A DNA stretch of 64,000 bases from Phycisphaerae bacterium (GTDB lineage: Bacteria > Planctomycetota > Phycisphaerae > UBA1845): assembly GCA_028289375.1 (NCBI GenBank), contig JANQQK010000007.1:62001-126000 (forward strand). Reading direction: 5' to 3'. Under the pieces are notes generated by a model. That model ran no database searches. It was not told the origin of the DNA and worked only from the letters and a program-made list of their open reading frames with translations. The position numbers and the translations under genes were made by a program. Positions 34,492 to 43,955 of the stretch are shown here, piece by piece (the stretch's first letter is position 1; each line of letters starts with the position of its first letter).

Positions 34492-35539
34492 CAATCAGCT
34501 TGCGCAATTCAGCCACGTGCTGTTCGAGCTGGCTGATGCGTTCCTTCATTTTGGGAAGTTTCTGTACGTTGTAGATTGAGCGGATGTACTGCGTTTTGTC
34601 GATGGCGGGCGAGCCGAGGTATTCGCCGTTGGGTTCAAGGTCCGATCCGACACCCGCCTGAGCGCCGACCTTGGCGTTGTCACCGATTTCGAGATGACCC
34701 CGCACGCCGACCTGTCCGGCGAGGACCACATGGTTGCCGACCTTGGCTGACCCGGCGATGCCCACCTGTGCCACGAACATGCAGTTTTGTCCGACCTTCG
34801 CGCCGTGGCCGACGACGACGCCGTTGCTGAATTTGGTGCCGGCGCCGATGACGGTCTCGCCAAGCGTGGCGCGATCGAGCGCGCAGTTCGCGCCAATCTC
34901 AACGTCGTCCTCGATGCGGATGCGTCCGATCTGCGGGATCTTCAGCCATTTTCCATTCAGCGGCGCGTATCCGAGGCCATCCTGTCCGACGATGGTCCCG
35001 GCATGGATGGTGACGCGAGATCCAATCTGCGAACCGTCGTAGATGGTCACGTTCGGAAACAGCGTGACATCGTCGCCGAGGATGGCCCCAGCGGCGATGT
35101 GGCAGTGCGGATAGATCGTGCAGTTCGCACCGATGCGGACGTCCGGTTCGATCGTTACGTATGGGGCGATGCTTGTGTTCTCGCCGATGGTGGCTGACGC
35201 ATCGACCACAGCCTTCTCCGAGACGCCCCACTGCGGGTGTTTTCGGTATCCGTGAATGCGGATGATGGCGGCGGTGATGGCGGCGTAGGGATCGCCGCAG
35301 TGAATCATCGTCAAACCACCGGGGTTGTCCGTACCCGGCGGCGCGATGATGGCTGACGCTTTGGTCCTGGCGACCATGGCGGCGTACTTCGGATTGGAGA
35401 GGAAACTCAACTCACCGTTGCGTGCGTCTTCGAGCGTGTTCACGGCGGAAATGCTCAGCTCGGAGTCACCGTCGACATCGTTGGCAAAACCATTCTGTGC
35501 CAGAAAGGCCGACAACTCCCCGAGGGTCACGTGGCTCAC
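34469..35539 (-). CDS. lpxD: UDP-3-O-acylglucosamine N-acyltransferase LpxD
   Basis: Adds the second acyl chain to UDP-acylglucosamine in lipid A synthesis. 356 residues: a uridine-binding N-terminal domain (GELSFLSNPKYAAMV, about 37-51), then a left-handed beta-helix of hexapeptide repeats (IGENTSIAPYVTIEPDVRIG, IGSRVTIHAGTIVG, GNHVVLAGQVGVRGHLEIGD) with a His in VVVGHGAKVGQNC at the catalytic position, and a C-terminal coiled-coil helix (MKERISQLEQHVAEL). GTG start with GGAGGAG upstream. lpxI follows with overlap. Presence of these genes shows a Gram-negative outer membrane with lipid A. Confidence 0.95.
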   Translation of the reverse strand: MSHVTLGELSAFLAQNGFANDVDGDSELSISAVNTLEDARNGELSFLSNPKYAAMVARTKASAIIAPPGTDNPGGLTMIHCGDPYAAITAAIIRIHGYRKHPQWGVSEKAVVDASATIGENTSIAPYVTIEPDVRIGANCTIYPHCHIAAGAILGDDVTLFPNVTIYDGSQIGSRVTIHAGTIVGQDGLGYAPLNGKWLKIPQIGRIRIEDDVEIGANCALDRATLGETVIGAGTKFSNGVVVGHGAKVGQNCMFVAQVGIAGSAKVGNHVVLAGQVGVRGHLEIGDNAKVGAQAGVGSDLEPNGEYLGSPAIDKTQYIRSIYNVQKLPKMKERISQLEQHVAELRKLIDDQKSDK

Positions 35540-35617
35540 GATATTGGGTCTCCTCCGAAGGGTATTTCACGCGGGGCGTATCGTATCGGTTGCCGATCGG
35601 GATCGTCAAACAACACG

Positions 35618-36223
35618 CTACTCTCCCCAGAATCGCCACCATGGGCGCGATTGCTGCGGCGGTTGTGGGGACTCGGTGATGTTGCGTTGCATGGTGACGT
35701 TGGCGGGCAGTTTGGCACGCATGCTCAGGAGGTGGGTTCGCGAAAACTGATGCGGAACGTCGCGCATGCGTGAACGCGTCGCGTCGGTGAAGATGGCCGA
35801 CTCGGGCGGCAGGTCGTTGTCGTCGTAGAACTTCAACGCCTCTTCCAGACATTGAGCGGCTTCGTAGCCGAGTCGGCGGGCTTCGATTTTGTCCGTCTCT
35901 TTGCTGGCGGCTTCGAGGATGACGCGGAAGAGCGTGATCCATTGGCCGACGTCAAGCAGCTGCGACGGTTCGTCGGTGGGGTTGATGATCGGGTAGAGGT
36001 CGTCGCGGTCGGGCAGCGGTGCGTCATCGGCAAGCTGAAACGTGAGCACGACGGTCTGATTGCATTCGCCGCAATGTGCGTCGACCTGCACGTCGCCCCG
36101 ATCAGTGTCGGTCCGCTGATGCTTGAGAACGAGTCTGCCATGGCCGCAGATCGAGCATCGGGTGGCCATCAAATACAACTGGATTTCGGCGACGCTGTTG
36201 GCTGGCAGAGGTTGTTGGGTCAA
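35618..36223 (-). CDS. Zinc-ribbon protein of unknown function
   Basis: A 201-residue soluble protein. Near residue 20 it has MATRCSICGHGRLVLKH, and 30 residues on HCGECNQTVVLTFQL, forming a four-Cys ribbon. The middle part is helical and includes a QWITLFRVILEAASKETDKI-like helix; the C-terminus is Pro/Trp-rich (PWWRFWGE). Similar proteins exist next to envelope genes in planctomycetes but have no known role. The TTG start at 36223 is uncertain; an ATG at 36169 (MATRCSICG) is an alternative. It lies 78 nt upstream of lpxD on the same strand. Confidence 0.65.
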   Translation of the reverse strand: MTQQPLPANSVAEIQLYLMATRCSICGHGRLVLKHQRTDTDRGDVQVDAHCGECNQTVVLTFQLADDAPLPDRDDLYPIINPTDEPSQLLDVGQWITLFRVILEAASKETDKIEARRLGYEAAQCLEEALKFYDDNDLPPESAIFTDATRSRMRDVPHQFSRTHLLSMRAKLPANVTMQRNITESPQPPQQSRPWWRFWGE

Positions 36224-36265
36224 GTGTGTCCATTCCCGCCGTCGGTCATGGTAAACGCATCGTCG

Positions 36266-37027
36266 CTAAGAGTCCGGAGATGTTTCGCCGCTTGGCGGCG
36301 CCGCTGCCGCACCGCCCATCGCGGTGGCCATCTGCATGAAAATCGGCATCATCTTCGCATCGCGTTCCTGTGCGGATAGTGACTCGTCCTTGATCACATC
36401 GATGATCTGAACAAAGGCCCCGGTCAACGTCTGCATCAATTGACGTAACTGTTCCTCATCGGTAATCGGCAACTGCTGCCGGAGTCGCCACTGGCCATTT
36501 TCTTTGACGAATGACGCCTGAATCACCGGATTCGTCGAGACGGCCTCGGTCTCCGAGAGGATATTGACGTTGTCCATCGTGAGATCGAAGTTCAACGCCG
36601 CTTCGAACTGCGGCACCATCGCCTGCGCGGCTGCAACCGGTGGGTCAGCCTCCTTGAGCGCTGTGACCAATTCGCGCATCTTCTCGACCATCGCCCTTTG
36701 CTCATCGGCGGTCGCCGTGAGGAGCGCACTCTGATCGGCCACGAGCATTGATGCCTGCGCCTGCATGTCGTCATTGGCGACGGCTGTTTTGTACCGCTTG
36801 ATCAGATCCGCGATCAATTCCTCATCGGGCGGTGCATCCTCGCCAAGCTCGGCGTAGTCTGCCCGGCCTTGAAGAATTGAGGAATCGAGGTTCGGCGGCG
36901 TGGAGGGCAGTAGAGGATTCGCGTCGGTGCCGAGGTTGACGTTCCAACGCTCCGGCTGCTCGGTGCTCTCGCGACAACCCGACAACATCAGCCCGATCGC
37001 CAGCAGTGTGATGTACGCCGTTTTCAT
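36266..37027 (-). CDS. Lipoprotein of unknown function
   Basis: A 253-residue protein with a good lipobox (ITLLAIGLMLSGC). After a Pro-rich linker comes a helical region with LIADLIKRYKTAVANDDMQA (about 75-95), which resembles the NTF2-like or DUF-type repeats used for small-ligand binding, then ENGQWRLRQQLPI, a beta segment typical of NTF2-like domains, and a helical end. GGAGGG lies 12 nt before the ATG. Upstream of the zinc-ribbon protein and downstream of the alanine symporter, all on the same strand. Confidence 0.7.
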   Translation of the reverse strand: MKTAYITLLAIGLMLSGCRESTEQPERWNVNLGTDANPLLPSTPPNLDSSILQGRADYAELGEDAPPDEELIADLIKRYKTAVANDDMQAQASMLVADQSALLTATADEQRAMVEKMRELVTALKEADPPVAAAQAMVPQFEAALNFDLTMDNVNILSETEAVSTNPVIQASFVKENGQWRLRQQLPITDEEQLRQLMQTLTGAFVQIIDVIKDESLSAQERDAKMMPIFMQMATAMGGAAAAPPSGETSPDS

Positions 37028-37117
37028 CGAATCAAAGACCCTCCCTGCAGAGGCCACCCTTCTTCCCAGCCATTTCAACGTATCCGCCGTCATGATCAGC
37101 GTCAAACCGATCCGCCA

Positions 37118-38935
37118 TCAGCGAAACGTCTTGAATTCGCCCGCGTCCAGGCGTCGGAAGTAGCTCGTCGCCGCCTTGAGCACGTTCGGCATCAGAATCA
37201 GCACGATCGGTAGATTGCACAACACCATCAGCCCCGTCGTGCCGTCTGAGAAGTCATACACCGTCGAGAAACGCGGCAGCACCATCCCAAGGAAGACAAA
37301 CACGACGAACACGAACTTGTACGGCAAGATCGCGCCGGGACCGAAGATGTACTCTGCCCCCTTCTCACCGTAATAGGACCAACTGATCATCGTGCTGAAC
37401 GCGAACAGGCACACGCCGATGCAGATCACCCACTTGCCCAATCCCGGCACGCGCGTGTCGAACGCAAACCGCATCATCTCCGCCCCTGACAGATCGAAGA
37501 ACGCCGGCTGACCGCGATCGAGTTTCGCCCAACTCTCGTCCGTCGCCTCATCCGGGCGCTTGGCTGTCACGCTGACAATCTCCGACCACTGCGTGGCCCC
37601 TTCCGGCTCAATCGACGAAACATCCACCACGACGGACTCCGGCTCCATGTCGACCTCGCGCACGGTATGAATGGTCAGCTTCGCACCGACCGTCAGCTCA
37701 CGCTCGTACGGCTTCAGAAATGCCTCGTCGACCTCACCCGCCGGCGTCAGGACCACGACATCATCCGATACGTTCGCCACCTGCCCCATCGCCGGACGAT
37801 TCCACGCCCCGGTCATCAGGATCACCAGCGCACTCATCGTGCAGATCAGCAGCGTATCAATGAACGGTCCCATGCCGGCGACAACGCCCTCGCGAATCGG
37901 CTCATCGGTCTTGGCGGCCGCGTGCGCCATCGCAGCCGATCCTTCGCCGGCTTCGTTGCTGAAGCACGCCCTTCGCAGTCCCCACGTGAATCCGACCCAG
38001 ACACCGACGCCGACGAACGCTCCCTGCGCCTCGGATGGTTCGAACGCCGACGTGACGATCAATGCGAGGTACTTGGGAATCTCGGTGGCATTGCTGCCAA
38101 TGATGAACACCGCACTCAATACGTAGGCCACGCACATCATCGGGACCAGCTTCGACGCCACGCTGCCGATCCGCTTGATCCCGCCGATGATGACCATGGC
38201 CACCAGAATCGAGACGATTGTGGCGGAGATATATGTCGACAACCCGAAATTCGTTTCCAGCACGTTGGAGACATTCCAGCCCTGGAACATGTTGCCGCCG
38301 CCGAAACTGTTCAGCATTGTGGCGATCGAAAACAAGACAGCCAGCACCTTGAAGATGACCCACAGGCCGTTGCCGCGCTCGCGCAACGGCTCGACCAGCG
38401 CCTTCTGCATGTACCACATCGGCCCGCCGCGGACCTCGCCGCGTGCCAACTCGATCGATCCCTCCTCGGGCGGCTCCTCGCCGCGATACTCAAGCGTTCG
38501 CGATTCGGTATCGCGTTCGACCAGCGCCGGAGCACTCGGATCGGGCACATCGCGAACGTCGCGATACATCACCGCCAGCGAGCACTCGGCGAACTTAAGC
38601 GACATCCCAAAGAACCCGATGATCCACATCCAGAAAACGGCACCAGGACCGCCAAGCGAAACCGCAACCGCCACCCCGGCGATGTTGCCGAGTCCGATGG
38701 TGGCTGAGAGTGCGGCGCACAACGCCTGAAAGTGGGAGATCGCCCCGGGATCGTCGGGATCGTCGTAATCTCCGCGAATGCAGGCCACGCCATGCGTCAG
38801 TACACGCCACTGCGCGAACTTCGTCGCGATCGTGTAGCACAAGCCGGATGCAAGCAGAACAAAGAACAACGGCAGCGACCAGACCAGATTCACAAACTCA
38901 GTCGCAATGTCAGACAAGGTCACTGCCAGCGGCAT
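37118..38935 (-). CDS. Sodium:alanine symporter (AGCS family) with soluble insertions
   Basis: An amino-acid/Na+ symporter of 605 residues, about 100-150 longer than usual. AGCS motifs are present: SHFQALCAALSATIGLGNIA (about 67-86), GGPGAVFWMWIIGFFGM, GGPMWYM (near 170), and the RRACFSNEAGEGSAAMAHAA block (near 325-345). One insertion of about 35 residues lies before GGPMWYM, and a second of about 105 residues (about 380-490) lies between late TM helices and is acidic and beta-like (for example VVVDVSSIEPEGATQWSEIV). These loops may be a periplasmic substrate-sensing domain. GGGAG lies 6 nt before the ATG. Confidence 0.9.
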   Translation of the reverse strand: MPLAVTLSDIATEFVNLVWSLPLFFVLLASGLCYTIATKFAQWRVLTHGVACIRGDYDDPDDPGAISHFQALCAALSATIGLGNIAGVAVAVSLGGPGAVFWMWIIGFFGMSLKFAECSLAVMYRDVRDVPDPSAPALVERDTESRTLEYRGEEPPEEGSIELARGEVRGGPMWYMQKALVEPLRERGNGLWVIFKVLAVLFSIATMLNSFGGGNMFQGWNVSNVLETNFGLSTYISATIVSILVAMVIIGGIKRIGSVASKLVPMMCVAYVLSAVFIIGSNATEIPKYLALIVTSAFEPSEAQGAFVGVGVWVGFTWGLRRACFSNEAGEGSAAMAHAAAKTDEPIREGVVAGMGPFIDTLLICTMSALVILMTGAWNRPAMGQVANVSDDVVVLTPAGEVDEAFLKPYERELTVGAKLTIHTVREVDMEPESVVVDVSSIEPEGATQWSEIVSVTAKRPDEATDESWAKLDRGQPAFFDLSGAEMMRFAFDTRVPGLGKWVICIGVCLFAFSTMISWSYYGEKGAEYIFGPGAILPYKFVFVVFVFLGMVLPRFSTVYDFSDGTTGLMVLCNLPIVLILMPNVLKAATSYFRRLDAGEFKTFR

Positions 38936-39141
38936 GTCGTTCTCCCATCAATCGCCCGTGTCCGTCACCATTGGAAGCGGTCGGATTGTAGGGATCGGAC
39001 CAGCACCATGCAAAGGCGTTTCGTGACGCACAATTCTCGCGACGTCTGTCGCATCGCGCCTTTTCACTTGCATGTCGCCATTGATGTCGTATAGGCTTCG
39101 ACCAACACGAACGGGCTGCGACACGACAGGTTCACACGCAC

Positions 39142-40944
39142 ATGACCACATCGGGAAGCGATCACGGACACAAGCAGGAGCATTGGGGCTCGAAGTTCGG
39201 CGTGATTCTCGCGGTGGCCGGATCTGCCGTGGGACTTGGCAACTTCCTGCGTTTTCCCGGCGTCGCGGTGAACAACGGCGGCGGCGCGTTCATGATTCCC
39301 TACATCCTGAGCTTTCTGCTGCTCGGCGTGCCCATCTGCTGGTGCGAGTGGACCATGGGCCGACTCGGAGGTCGCTTCGGTCAGAACAACGGCCCGGGCG
39401 TGATGTACGCCCTGTGGCGACGTGGACCGGCCAAGGGCATCGGCGCGTTGACGCTGTTCATCCCGGTCGTCGTGTATATGTACTACGTCGTGATCGAGGC
39501 GTGGTGCCTGATGTACGCCATTGAGTTCTTCTCTGGCGGGTTTGCCGATCGGTTCGCCGAAGCGACCGAGGGACTGACTGAAGAGAAGGAAGTGGTCGGG
39601 GCCGTGGTCGGGGCGGCAGGCGAGTTCTTCTCATCAACCACGGGCGATACTCACAACGGCGGCATGCTTGAGGGTAACCTCCTCTATGCAATCCTCGCCT
39701 GCTTCATCGTGAACTTCATCATCATCTATCGCGGCGTGACCAAGGGGATTGAGTCCTTTTGCAAGGTGGCCATGCCTCTGCTCATCCTGAGTGCTTGCGT
39801 GATTCTCGTTCGTGTTCTGACACTGAAAGGGATCTCGTCTGGGCTGGGATTCATGTGGAACCCCAATTGGTCGGCTCTCAGAAACCCGCAGGTTTGGCTG
39901 GAGGCTTCTGGACAGATATTTTTTACGCTCAGCGTTGGATTCGGGTTGATTCTGTGTTATTCGAGTTACCTCCGGCAAGACGATGACGTCGTTCTGACAT
40001 CACTCAGCGCGTCGAGCACAAATGAATTCTGTGAGGTCATTCTCGGCGGCATGATTGTTGTGCCGACGGCGTTCTTGTTCCTCGGAGCGGAGAATGCGAC
40101 TGGCGGGACGTTTAGCCTCGGGTTCTTCACGCTGCCATCCATCATGCACTTCATGCCTGCCGGCAACTTGTTCGGCGGACTCTGGTTCGGACTGTTGTTT
40201 CTGGCTGCCGTGACTTCGTCACTGAGCATGCTTCAGCCCGCGATCGCGTTCCTTGAAAATGGATTTGGCCTCAAGCGAACCGGCAGCGTCGTCCTGCTGG
40301 GTGCGATCACGGCTGTGGGCGCAGCGCCGATCGTCTACTATTCCCGCGGTCTCACCGCGCTGGACCATACCGATTTCTGGTGCAACTTGGGCATGATCCT
40401 TGCTGCCACGGCGCAGGTCATACTCTTCGGCTGGATCATCGGCGCCGAACGCGGCGTTCGCGAAGCCAATCGCGGGTCCGATTTCCCCATGCCCAAATTC
40501 ATGCCGTTCGTGTTGCGCTACATCACCCCGACGTTCCTGATCATCGTGCTTGTCGCATGGGGATACACGAAGCTGCCCGGATACATTGAAGGCATGAGCC
40601 CCGCCACACGCGGGACCAACGCCGTCATGAACGTCTACACACCCGTGATCGCCGAACATTTCGCGGACGAGAACCTTGAAGGTGAGGCCCTGACGAAACG
40701 TGTCCGCAAACTCGTCGGTCGCGAGGGACGAAAAGAGCCGCTGCCCGAGTGGCTGGCCGTGCACAAGGACGCTGCGGAAGAAGCAAGAAAAGCAGAATCC
40801 AGCGACGCGAAGGTCGCACGGCTCGTCTTTATCGGACTCATCGTCCTTTACCTGCTCCTGCTTGCGTTGGCGGACATCGCCTGCCGCAACAACATCGGCA
40901 AACGCATCGCCGAAGCCGAAGCACGCGGCGTCCGATTGGAGTGA
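39142..40944 (+). CDS. Sodium-dependent transporter, NSS/SNF family
   Basis: A Na+-coupled amino-acid transporter of 600 residues. TM1 carries the unwound-helix signature AVAGSAVGLGNFLRFPGVAV (residues about 25-44), then NNGGGAFMIPY, and the later NSS helices follow (FSLGVGFG-like segment in FFTLSVGFGLILCYSSYL). There are about 12 TM helices. A long extracellular loop (FADRFAEATEGLTEEKEV, about 134-170) and a loop of about 70 residues before the last helix (with LTKRVRKLVGREGRKEPLPE) are larger than in LeuT. The substrate cannot be read from sequence. A small companion follows after 3 nt. Confidence 0.93.
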   Translation: MTTSGSDHGHKQEHWGSKFGVILAVAGSAVGLGNFLRFPGVAVNNGGGAFMIPYILSFLLLGVPICWCEWTMGRLGGRFGQNNGPGVMYALWRRGPAKGIGALTLFIPVVVYMYYVVIEAWCLMYAIEFFSGGFADRFAEATEGLTEEKEVVGAVVGAAGEFFSSTTGDTHNGGMLEGNLLYAILACFIVNFIIIYRGVTKGIESFCKVAMPLLILSACVILVRVLTLKGISSGLGFMWNPNWSALRNPQVWLEASGQIFFTLSVGFGLILCYSSYLRQDDDVVLTSLSASSTNEFCEVILGGMIVVPTAFLFLGAENATGGTFSLGFFTLPSIMHFMPAGNLFGGLWFGLLFLAAVTSSLSMLQPAIAFLENGFGLKRTGSVVLLGAITAVGAAPIVYYSRGLTALDHTDFWCNLGMILAATAQVILFGWIIGAERGVREANRGSDFPMPKFMPFVLRYITPTFLIIVLVAWGYTKLPGYIEGMSPATRGTNAVMNVYTPVIAEHFADENLEGEALTKRVRKLVGREGRKEPLPEWLAVHKDAAEEARKAESSDAKVARLVFIGLIVLYLLLLALADIACRNNIGKRIAEAEARGVRLE

Positions 40945-40947
40945 TCG

Positions 40948-41154
40948 ATGCTACTCGCCCTTCTGAACATCATCGCGCAAAACAACGCTGACACGGTGCA
41001 ACTCGAGCCTGCCGGGATGGTCATGATGGGCTTAAGCATCGCGATCGTGCTCAGTCTCACCAGCTTCTGCGTCTACCGCATCCTGCGCGCACCGTCCCCG
41101 GAGGAGCATCACCACACCCCGCTCGACATCGACACGCAGGATCGCGAAATGTGA
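40948..41154 (+). CDS. Single-TM small protein, NSS transporter companion (MetS-like position)
   Basis: A 68-residue protein with one TM helix (PAGMVMMGLSIAIVLSLTSF, about 22-41) and a polar His/Asp-rich cytoplasmic tail (PEEHHHTPLDIDTQDREM). The ATG is 3 nt after the transporter stop, so it is almost certainly co-translated. MetS, the small subunit of the methionine NSS transporter MetP of Corynebacterium, has this position, size and single-helix topology; the direct sequence match cannot be judged by eye. Likely an accessory subunit of the transporter. Confidence 0.75.
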   Translation: MLLALLNIIAQNNADTVQLEPAGMVMMGLSIAIVLSLTSFCVYRILRAPSPEEHHHTPLDIDTQDREM

Positions 41155-41193
41155 ACCGCTGACGGAACGCCCTACCACGGGCCGCCGCGCAGC

Positions 41194-41793
41194 TTAGTAA
41201 AGATCAGGATTGTCCGGTTTCCGCTGATAGTCCGGCATCGGACCGAACACGCGGTGCATTTCGTTGGCCAGCATCGTACCAGCCTTCCGATCGCGCACGC
41301 CGACCATCTCGCCCTCCAGCGTGGCACGCTCGAACAGCTTGTCCCCCTCCCCGACCCGCCGTTGCGGCGTCAGCGATGACAATTCCAGTCGCCCGACCAA
41401 CGACGTCTTGTCGCGTTTCTCCTTGAACGAGAAGAAACCGCTCCCGCCGAACGTCGCACCGTCGGGCCCGACCAGAATCATGTAGCTCACCGTGGCGTTG
41501 ATCATGGTTGGCTCGGCATACGTCACGCCCGGTCGCGGCAGCCAGAATGTCCGGACGTGGATCGCCTGCGTCGTCGGGACGCCCTCATCCGTCTGCGACG
41601 TCCGCCGAGCGACGACCTCCAGGTTCTGATTCCCGTCGAACCAGTAGTAGCACTCGTCGAACCCCTGATGGAACCGCTCAGCCCCACCCCCGACGGGATA
41701 GTTCACGATCTGGAACTGCGTCTTGCGCTCACCGCACCCGACCGCCAGCAGCATCGTCATGCTCACCATGCACGTTATCAGTCGTCGCATCAT
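41194..41793 (-). CDS. Lipoprotein of unknown function
   Basis: A 199-residue protein with lipobox LLAVGC after a short signal (MMRRLITCMVSMTMLLAVGC). The mature part is mainly beta (EVVARRTSQTDEG, MINATVSYMILVGPDGATF, FSFKEKRDKTSLVGRLEL) and ends in MPDYQRKPDNPDLY. No family recognised. Convergent with the NSS companion gene and divergent from mqnA. Confidence 0.7.
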   Translation of the reverse strand: MMRRLITCMVSMTMLLAVGCGERKTQFQIVNYPVGGGAERFHQGFDECYYWFDGNQNLEVVARRTSQTDEGVPTTQAIHVRTFWLPRPGVTYAEPTMINATVSYMILVGPDGATFGGSGFFSFKEKRDKTSLVGRLELSSLTPQRRVGEGDKLFERATLEGEMVGVRDRKAGTMLANEMHRVFGPMPDYQRKPDNPDLY

Positions 41794-41940
41794 GGCCGCA
41801 CGTTACGGAGCGCCCCCGCGCGCGTCAACGGTGCGTCCTGTCAGCCTGATCGAGTTCAGCCTCGCCGTCGGTGTCACAGTGCCGGTTTTCAAAAACGTTG
41901 AAACAGGCATATGCGGGCTGGTGGCGGAGGTTGCAATATC

Positions 41941-41946
41941 TATAAT
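41941..41946 (+). promoter_or_regulatory. TATAAT -10 element upstream of mqnA
   Basis: Perfect TATAAT 28 nt before the mqnA ATG at 41974, giving a leader of about 20 nt. No convincing -35 hexamer is seen at the right distance. Confidence 0.45.
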
Positions 41947-41973
41947 CTCGTGATTGATCGGGAAGTGCGAATC

Positions 41974-42786
41974 ATGACGGGTCAAAACGACAGATTGCTC
42001 CTTCGCATCGGCGCGGTGTCCTACCTGAACACCCAGCCGCTCATCGAGGGTCTGGACGCGGTGGACGGCGTGTCGTTGACGCGGGCTGTACCGTCCGCGC
42101 TGCCGGACATGCTGGACGCCGGGCAGATCGACGTCGGGCTCGTTCCGATCATCGATACCGTCCGTGACGAGCGTGCCTGGAAGATCTGCTCCGACGCGTG
42201 CATCGGCTGCGATGGCGCGACGTTGACCGTGCGCGTCTACGCACGCGTCGACGCCGGCGACATCGACACCATTTTCGTCGACGGTGACTCGCACACGTCG
42301 GTCGTGCTGGCCCAGGTGCTGTGGCGTGAACGGTTTGGCCGACCGGTCACCGTGGTTCCGCTGGCTGACGCAATCCCGGCCGAACTTCGCCCATCGGACG
42401 CGATCCTCCTGATCGGTGACAAGGTGATTTCACCGCCGATGGGCATGGACCTTTACTCGACGCAGATCGATCTCGGTGCCATGTGGAAATCGCTCACCGG
42501 GCTTCCGTTTGTGTTCGCCGTTTGGGCGTGCGGGGAAAGTGATGTTGCCAACAGCGCCACGCCGATTCTCAACGCCGCCCGCGATCGCGGCGTTGCCATC
42601 GCCGGACAACTCGCCCGCGAGAACGGACCGCGTCATGGCTGGCCTGAAGCGTTGGCCGAGTATTACCTCACGAAGAGTTTGAATTTTACGCTGACCGATC
42701 GGCATCGGGAGGCGATGACAAGGTTCATCGAGCTGGCCCGCAAGTATGAGCTGGTCTCGATGCATCAGGAGTTGGTGTTCGCATGA
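41974..42786 (+). CDS. mqnA: Chorismate dehydratase MqnA (futalosine pathway)
   Basis: Dehydrates chorismate to 3-(1-carboxyvinyloxy)benzoate, the first step of the futalosine route to menaquinone. 270 residues with the MqnA/MqnD periplasmic-binding-like fold: RIGAVSYLNTQPLIEGLD (about 10-27), VGLVPIIDTVRD, FVDGDSHTSVVLAQVLWRER and LIGDKVI; DLGAMWKSLTGLPFVFAVWA is the typical last block. The start at 41974 has GGGAAG 8 nt upstream; the longer frame to 41911 reads into the promoter. The gene overlaps mqnC by 4 nt (ATGA). Confidence 0.95.
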   Translation: MTGQNDRLLLRIGAVSYLNTQPLIEGLDAVDGVSLTRAVPSALPDMLDAGQIDVGLVPIIDTVRDERAWKICSDACIGCDGATLTVRVYARVDAGDIDTIFVDGDSHTSVVLAQVLWRERFGRPVTVVPLADAIPAELRPSDAILLIGDKVISPPMGMDLYSTQIDLGAMWKSLTGLPFVFAVWACGESDVANSATPILNAARDRGVAIAGQLARENGPRHGWPEALAEYYLTKSLNFTLTDRHREAMTRFIELARKYELVSMHQELVFA

Positions 42787-43934
42787 GTGTTTTGACGATG
42801 ACGCCTACGGGCGGCCCGCTGGCATCCTTGAATCGCATTTCCGATGCGGAAGCGTTTGATCTCTACCGCAACTGCGACATCCACGAACTGGGTCGCCGTG
42901 CGCACGACATCACCATGCGCCTCCATCCCGAGGACTACCGCACCTACGTCGTCGACCGCAACATCAACTACGCCAACTACTGCACCGCGAAGTGCATCTT
43001 CTGCAACTTCAAAGCCGACCCGCCCGGCATGGACTCCGGCCGGGCAGACTTGCCTTCCGGTTACGTTCTGACGGAAGAGCAGATCGCCGACAAAATCGAG
43101 GAACTGCTCGCCATTGGCGGCACGCAGGTGCTGCTGCAGGGTGGCTTGGTCCCGGGTGAAATGCTGCCGTTCGCGTGGTATCTGGATCTGATGCGCTTCC
43201 TCAAGAAGGAATACCCGCAGATTCACGTGCACGCTTTCAGCCCGCCCGAGATCTACGCCTTCGAGCAGGAATTCAACATGCCCGTCCGCGAGGTGCTCGA
43301 GCGACTTTGCGAAGCCGGACTCGATTCCATCCCCGGCGGCGGCGGCGAAATCCTCGTTGACCGCGTGCGTGACAAGATCGGCCTTGGTAAGACCAACACC
43401 GAGCAGTATCTGTACGTCTGCCGTGAAGCGCACAAACTCGGCATGAAGACCAGCATCACCATGATGTTTGGCCACATCGAGACGATCGCCGACCGCATCG
43501 AACATCTCCGTCTCGTCCGTGAGATGCAGGACGAGACCGGCGGATTCAGCGCGTACATCTGCTGGACGTTCCAGCCGGGCGACACACCGCTCGGTCGCGT
43601 CAAGCAGTTCCCGCCGGATTACAAGGGCGAGCCTGACGGGAAGCACCTGATGCTGGCGGACGCGCACGAGTACCTCAAGATGCTCGCGCTGTCGCGCATC
43701 TACCTCGACAACATCCCCAACGTGCAGTCAAGCTGGGTTACGCAGGGCGCCAAGATCGGCCAACTGGCCCTCTTCTACGGCGCCAACGACATGGGCTCGG
43801 TCATGATGGAGGAAAACGTCGTCTCCGCAGCAGGCACCACCTACTGCCTCAACGAAGACGAAATCCGCCACATCATCACCGATGCCGGCTGGACGCCGCG
43901 AAAACGCAACTTCTATTACGAAGTGATCGAGTAA
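42783..43934 (+). CDS. mqnC: Cyclic dehypoxanthine futalosine synthase MqnC (radical SAM)
   Basis: Radical SAM enzyme that cyclises dehypoxanthine futalosine in menaquinone synthesis. 383 residues; the iron-sulphur motif is YCTAKCIFCNF (Cys near 66, 70, 73), then GGTQVLLQGGLVPGEMLPF, HVHAFSPPEI and SIPGGGGEILVDRVRDKI, followed by GMKTSITMMFGHIET. The ATG overlaps the mqnA stop (ATGA), so they are co-translated. mqnB, mqnD and mqnE are not in this window. Together with mqnA this shows that the organism makes menaquinone by the futalosine route, not the classical Men route. Confidence 0.96.
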   Translation: MSVLTMTPTGGPLASLNRISDAEAFDLYRNCDIHELGRRAHDITMRLHPEDYRTYVVDRNINYANYCTAKCIFCNFKADPPGMDSGRADLPSGYVLTEEQIADKIEELLAIGGTQVLLQGGLVPGEMLPFAWYLDLMRFLKKEYPQIHVHAFSPPEIYAFEQEFNMPVREVLERLCEAGLDSIPGGGGEILVDRVRDKIGLGKTNTEQYLYVCREAHKLGMKTSITMMFGHIETIADRIEHLRLVREMQDETGGFSAYICWTFQPGDTPLGRVKQFPPDYKGEPDGKHLMLADAHEYLKMLALSRIYLDNIPNVQSSWVTQGAKIGQLALFYGANDMGSVMMEENVVSAAGTTYCLNEDEIRHIITDAGWTPRKRNFYYEVIE

Positions 43935-43955
43935 CCCCAGCGCTGTGGCTGCTGG

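Noticed and set aside
33676..34536. 286-codon plus-strand frame opposite lpxI
   Set aside because: Antisense to lpxI and lpxD, whose family motifs are clear.
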